From Lachnospiraceae bacterium (GTDB lineage Bacteria > Bacillota > Clostridia > Lachnospirales > Lachnospiraceae): a stretch of DNA of 64,000 nucleotides. The stretch is taken from assembly GCA_017483735.1 (NCBI GenBank), contig JAFUVF010000036.1:1-64000 (forward strand), read 5' to 3'. The notes under the pieces were generated by a model, which saw only the letters and a list, made by a program, of their open reading frames with translations, was not told the DNA's origin and searched no databases. Both the position numbers and the translations under genes were made by a program. Shown in pieces: positions 60,376-64,000 of this stretch (within the stretch, counting starts at the first letter, position 1; each line of letters begins with the position of its first letter).

Positions 60376-61414
60376 TGTGAGAAGGGTAATTCCCTATGTT
60401 GCGGGGGAGCAGCCCAAGAATAAAAACGTAATAAAGCTAAATACCAACGAATGTCCCTATCCTCCGGCACCGGGGGTTGAGGACAAAAAGAGGGAGCTTG
60501 ACTGCGGGGATTTGAGGCTGTATCCCGATACGGATGCCTCGACTTTGAGAAGTGAGCTTGCAAGGTATTACGGTGTAAGGGATGAGCAGATTTTTATAGG
60601 AGTGGGCTCCGATGATGTAATCTCGATGTCTTTTATGACATTTTTCAATGGAAGAGCCCCAATCCTGTTTCCGGATGTGACCTATTCCTTTTATGATGTG
60701 TGGGCTAAGCTCTATCGCATTCCTTATGAGCAGATCCCGCTTAAGGAGGATTGGCACATAGACCCATCGGATTACAAAAAGGAAAACGGAGGAATAATAT
60801 TCCCCAATCCAAATGCGCCCACGGGACTTTTGGAAAGCCTTGATACTGTTGAAAGTATAATCGCCGCAAATAAGGATGTGGTCGTGATCGTTGACGAGGC
60901 ATATATAGATTTTTGCGGAAAAAGCGCACTTCCCCTCATAGAGAAATATGATAATCTCCTTGTGGTGCAGACCTTTTCAAAGTCCAGAGCAATGGCGGGG
61001 CTTCGAGTGGGCTTTGCGATAGGAAACGAAAAGCTTATAAAGTATCTGAATGATGTGAAATTTTCATTCAATTCCTATACCATGAACCGCCCGGCGCAGG
61101 TGCTGGGAGTGGAGGCAGTGAGGGATGATGCATATTTCAAGGACATATGCGGCAGGATAATAAATACCAGGGAATGGGTAAAGAAGGAGCTTACAAGGCT
61201 TAACTTTTCATTCCCGGATTCCTCTGCGAATTTCATCTTTGCGATGCATAAAAATAAACCCGCAAAGGAGATATTTACTGCGCTGCGGGAGAGGGAGATA
61301 TACGTAAGATATTGGAATAAACCACGTATAGACAATTATCTGCGCATAACCATAGGAACGGATGATGAGATGAAGGCGCTTATAAATGCGCTTGAAGAGA
61401 TAAGTATAAGCTGA
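60359..61414 (+). CDS. hisC: Histidinol-phosphate aminotransferase
   Basis: A 351-residue fold-type I PLP enzyme. The start motif IKLNTNECPYPPAPGVE, the phosphate-binding GVGSDDVISM, Asn in NPNAPTG, Asp and Tyr in VIVDEAYIDF, and the PLP lysine in FSKSRAMAGLRVG are all present. It converts imidazole-acetol phosphate to histidinol phosphate in histidine synthesis. No other his gene lies nearby. A related threonine-phosphate decarboxylase (CobD) is less likely on these motifs. Its translation is coupled to the GT2 gene. Confidence 0.87.
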   Translation: MSWENNVRRVIPYVAGEQPKNKNVIKLNTNECPYPPAPGVEDKKRELDCGDLRLYPDTDASTLRSELARYYGVRDEQIFIGVGSDDVISMSFMTFFNGRAPILFPDVTYSFYDVWAKLYRIPYEQIPLKEDWHIDPSDYKKENGGIIFPNPNAPTGLLESLDTVESIIAANKDVVVIVDEAYIDFCGKSALPLIEKYDNLLVVQTFSKSRAMAGLRVGFAIGNEKLIKYLNDVKFSFNSYTMNRPAQVLGVEAVRDDAYFKDICGRIINTREWVKKELTRLNFSFPDSSANFIFAMHKNKPAKEIFTALREREIYVRYWNKPRIDNYLRITIGTDDEMKALINALEEISIS

Positions 61415-61435
61415 AAACAGAAAGGAAATCACAAA

Positions 61436-61927
61436 ATGTTAAAAAACTATCTGTATGTATTTTTTATTTCAATGGTGCCTCTCATAGAGTTAAGAGGGGC
61501 GATACCCGTGATGTACGGCATAAATACCGCAAATCCGGAATTTAATCTGCTTTTGGGGTATATTGTTATCGCCATCGGAAATATGCTGCCGGTGCCCTTT
61601 ATTTTCTTCTTTGCTAGGAAGGTGTTGGAGTGGGGAGCGGACAAGCCCATAATCGGGAAGTTCTTTACCTTTTGCTTAAACAAGGGACATAAGGGGGGAG
61701 AACAGCTTCAGAAGAAGGCAGGACGAGGTCTCTTTGTGGCGCTTTTGCTGTTTGTGGGTATCCCCCTGCCGGGTACAGGCGCATGGACGGGAACTCTTGC
61801 GGCAAGCCTTCTCGATATGGATTTTAAGTCAAGCGTGACTGCAATAATGCTCGGAGTAGCGCTTGCAGGCATCATAGTGGGAGTAATCTGTACATTAGGC
61901 TTTGGCGCAGTATTCGGTATAGCCTGA
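61436..61927 (+). CDS. COG2426 small membrane transport-like protein
   Basis: A 163-residue protein with about four helices. MVPLIELRGAIPVMYG at the N-terminus and VGIPLPGTGAWTGTLAASLL in the second half are signatures of the COG2426 small multi-drug export family. The re-entrant-type loops with conserved Glu, Arg and Pro suggest a DedA-like transport fold. The substrate is unknown. AAAGGAAAT precedes the ATG, and its stop overlaps the methyltransferase start. Confidence 0.85.
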   Translation: MLKNYLYVFFISMVPLIELRGAIPVMYGINTANPEFNLLLGYIVIAIGNMLPVPFIFFFARKVLEWGADKPIIGKFFTFCLNKGHKGGEQLQKKAGRGLFVALLLFVGIPLPGTGAWTGTLAASLLDMDFKSSVTAIMLGVALAGIIVGVICTLGFGAVFGIA

Positions 61928-62751
61928 TGGATTGCTACGGAGCTTTTGCAAGGGTATATGACGAGCTGATGGACGAAACTCCGTATGGGAAATGGCGGGA
62001 CAGAATAACCGCCATTATTGAGGAATACGGGGTAAGCAAGCCCGCAAGAGGGCTTAATTCGGATGATGCGCTTTCGTCCGAAAAAAATCTGGTTTTGGAT
62101 CTGGGCTGCGGTACCGGCAGCTTCACAAAGCTTATGTACGATGCAGGCTTTGATATGATAGGGCTTGATTCCTCCGAAGGTATGCTGGAGCTTGCGATTG
62201 AAAAGAGGGATGAGGCAGGGGATGAGATTCTGTATCTTAATCAGGATATGCGCAGGCTTGATCTCTATTCCACGGTGGGAACCGTCGTAAGCGTCTGCGA
62301 CAGCATAAATTATATTACCGAGCCTTCTGAGCTTTTAGACGTATTTAAGCTTGTGAACAAATTTCTGTTTCCGGGCGGACTTTTCATTTTTGATTTCAAT
62401 ACGGAATATAAATACAGAGTGATAAACGGGGATTCCACCTTTGCGGAAAACAGGGAGGATGTCAGCTTCATATGGGAAAATTTCTATGATGAAGAAACCG
62501 GATTAAACGAATTTGACCTGACGCTTTTCATAAAGGATGAAAATGACGTAAAAGCTGAGAATGACCGCTTCATAAGGTATGAGGAAACCCATATTCAGAG
62601 AGGGTATACCGTGTCTGAAATAGAGGAGCTTATAGGGAAGGCAGGACTTAAGCTTATAAGTATGACGGATGCCGATACGGACGGGGATGTGCGGGAGATT
62701 TCGGAGCGCATACTCGTTGTGGCAAAGGAAGTAAAAAAGGATAAGGCATAA
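61927..62751 (+). CDS. Class I SAM-dependent methyltransferase
   Basis: A 274-residue methyltransferase. The SAM-binding LVLDLGCGTGSFTKLMYDAG (about 58-76), DSSEGMLELA and the post-I DMRRLDLYSTVGTVVSVCDSI motifs are clear. It resembles the YodH/Cg-type family beginning CYGAFARVYDELMDETPYGKW, with a C-terminal beta-rich cap. The methyl acceptor is unknown. The start codon overlaps the stop of the previous gene (TGATG). Confidence 0.85.
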   Translation: MDCYGAFARVYDELMDETPYGKWRDRITAIIEEYGVSKPARGLNSDDALSSEKNLVLDLGCGTGSFTKLMYDAGFDMIGLDSSEGMLELAIEKRDEAGDEILYLNQDMRRLDLYSTVGTVVSVCDSINYITEPSELLDVFKLVNKFLFPGGLFIFDFNTEYKYRVINGDSTFAENREDVSFIWENFYDEETGLNEFDLTLFIKDENDVKAENDRFIRYEETHIQRGYTVSEIEELIGKAGLKLISMTDADTDGDVREISERILVVAKEVKKDKA

Positions 62752-62768
62752 GGGAAAGGAAAACAAAA

Positions 62769-63671
62769 GTGGAAGATTATATGATACGTGCCACGGCGGC
62801 AAACGGGCAGATAAGAGCCTTCGCCTGCACAAGCAAAAAATTAGCGGAGGAGGGGAGAAAAGCCCACAATACAAGTCCTGTTGTGACGGCGGCTCTCGGG
62901 AGACTTATGAGTGCCGGAGTTATGATGGGATGGATGCTCAAAAACGATGATGACCTGATAACGCTCAAAATAAACGGCGACGGACCCGTGCGTGGGATTA
63001 CGGTTACTGCGGATTCAAAGGGGAATGTAAAGGGCTTTCCATATGAGCCCTTGGTGCTTATACCCGCAAAGCCAAACGGAAAACTGGATGTTTCGGGAGC
63101 CATAGGAAACGGAATACTTACCGTCATTAAGGATATGGGAATGGGAGAGCCGTACTCGGGACAGATCGAACTGCAGACAGGGGAGATTGCCGAGGATATC
63201 ACCTACTATTTTGCGGCATCAGAGCAGGTGCCCTCCGGCGTGGGTCTGGGAGTACTTATGAACAAGGATAATACCGTCCGTCAGGCAGGGGGATTTATCG
63301 TACAGCTTATGCCCTTTGCGGAGGAGGGCGTGATTGAGAGACTGGAAGAAAATCTAAAGCAGGTAGCGTCTGTCACATCAATACTGGATTCCGGGAAAAA
63401 TCCCGAAGAGATGCTTGGAATAATTCTGGAGGGCTTCGACATAGAGATAAATGAAAAAAAGCCCATACAGTTTAGCTGCAGCTGCAGTAAGGAGCGCACC
63501 GCAAAGGCTCTCATAGCCATAGGCAGAAAGGAGCTTAGAAGCCTTATCGAAGAAGGGGAGACCATAGAGATGAACTGTCAGTTCTGCGGAAAGCATTATT
63601 ATTTTACCGTGGAGGAATTGCAGGCATTGTATACGGAGGCGTTAAAGGGGATAAGGATTATAGACGGTTAG
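62769..63671 (+). CDS. hslO: Redox-regulated chaperone Hsp33
   Basis: About 300 residues from a GTG start at 62769, with GGGAAAGG upstream; an in-frame ATG follows four codons later. N-terminal motifs are MIRATAANGQIRAFA and MGWMLKNDDDLITLKINGDGP. The C-terminal zinc-binding redox switch has Cys in FSCSCSKE and NCQFCGKHY. Oxidation releases the zinc and turns the protein into a holdase chaperone. Length is typical of HslO. The cas6 gene begins 20 bases downstream. Confidence 0.92.
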   Translation: MEDYMIRATAANGQIRAFACTSKKLAEEGRKAHNTSPVVTAALGRLMSAGVMMGWMLKNDDDLITLKINGDGPVRGITVTADSKGNVKGFPYEPLVLIPAKPNGKLDVSGAIGNGILTVIKDMGMGEPYSGQIELQTGEIAEDITYYFAASEQVPSGVGLGVLMNKDNTVRQAGGFIVQLMPFAEEGVIERLEENLKQVASVTSILDSGKNPEEMLGIILEGFDIEINEKKPIQFSCSCSKERTAKALIAIGRKELRSLIEEGETIEMNCQFCGKHYYFTVEELQALYTEALKGIRIIDG

Positions 63672-63690
63672 TATGGAGATAGTGTAAAGA

Positions 63691-64000
63691 ATGTATGCAC
63701 ATATGGACATCAAACTTAATACAGACATAGAATATAAGAAGCTTTCCGCACTTCAGGGAGTTTTGTTTGAACACATTAGAGAGGATTACAGAGACGAGCT
63801 CCACAGTCAGAAGCTTCATCCGTATAGCCAATATCTGTACAGAACTGCATCAGGCGATACAATATGGCGAATCAACACATTGAATGAAGAAGCATATAAT
63901 GCTATAATAGAACCGTTGAACATGGATTCCTTTTGCGCTTTCCATCTTGCTCATGGGGATATGGATGTTGAGGTGGTTTCCAAATCTGTTGAACAGATAA
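63691..64000 (+). CDS. cas6: CRISPR endoribonuclease Cas6, N-terminal part
   Basis: The window ends within this gene after 103 codons. The visible part matches the N-terminal RAMP domain of Cas6: MDIKLNTDIEYKKLSAL then QGVLFEHI, LHPYSQYLYRT, and IWRINTLNEEAYNAIIEPL. Cas6 cuts the CRISPR precursor RNA within each repeat. The start is 63691 or the in-frame ATG at 63703, with GGAG at 63675-63678. It lies 20 bases after hslO and would open a type I or III cas operon that runs beyond the window. Confidence 0.78.
   Translation, partial: MYAHMDIKLNTDIEYKKLSALQGVLFEHIREDYRDELHSQKLHPYSQYLYRTASGDTIWRINTLNEEAYNAIIEPLNMDSFCAFHLAHGDMDVEVVSKSVEQI

Overview
The window looks like chromosome of a Lachnospiraceae-type Clostridia bacterium (Roseburia/Butyrivibrio-like). 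This is inferred from protein family content (DegV, XhlA and LLH holins, TRAP uptake, uxuBA, c-di-GMP enzymes), AGGAGG ribosome binding sites, TTGACA-17-TATAAT promoters and dense, often overlapping gene packing. I could run no database search, so family names rest on motifs, length and order.

Layout. (1) 1-6.6 kb is the distal end of a prophage: two small structural-region genes, a collagen-like tail fibre, three back-to-back HicAB toxin-antitoxin modules, then a lysis cassette (XhlA-like protein, small membrane protein, LLH holin, glucosaminidase endolysin). It ends at a 3' fragment of a tRNA-Arg(ACG) gene, the probable attachment site. (2) 6.6-13 kb holds a sensor-GGDEF protein, a Lys/Ala-rich protein, a DUF362 protein, trmO and a membrane protein. 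(3) 13-20 kb is a TRAP transporter region: one binding protein (dctP), two near-identical dctQM pairs, and an orphan F0 subunit a (atpB-like) with an internally duplicated N-terminus, flanked by two micro-ORFs. (4) 20-31 kb is sugar and uronate metabolism: MFS carrier, heterodimeric beta-galactosidase (lacL/lacM), uxuB and uxuA on the minus strand, a divergent AraC regulator, DegV and a KdgF-like cupin. (5) 31-39 kb: tcdA, clpX, a VTC/DUF4956/Cthe_2159-type surface cluster, and a metal-chaperone plus P1B-ATPase pair behind two different metal-type operators. (6) 39-51 kb: XRE regulator, MATE pump, an HD-GYP phosphodiesterase with a propeller sensor convergent with a 7TM-GAF-GGDEF cyclase, a TPR-DUF4037 protein and a GT39-like membrane enzyme. 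(7) 51-60 kb: an amino-acid ABC system whose binding protein is separated from its permease and ATPase by a polyamine transporter (potA, potB, fused potCD) and a SleB-type wall hydrolase. (8) 59-64 kb: GT2 glycosyltransferase, hisC, a COG2426 membrane protein, a methyltransferase, hslO, and finally the first 103 codons of a Cas6-like CRISPR endoribonuclease that runs off the window.

How it fits together: regions 3 and 4 read as an uptake-and-breakdown neighbourhood for plant-derived sugars and uronates (TRAP import, UxuB/UxuA, KdgF-like cupin, beta-galactosidase). The most unusual items are the three HicAB modules, each with its own palindromic operator and its own DNA-contact strand in the antitoxin; the orphan, partly duplicated atpB-like gene in a TRAP operon; promoters embedded in long inverted repeats; and the Cas6 gene at the right edge, where a CRISPR-Cas locus should continue.
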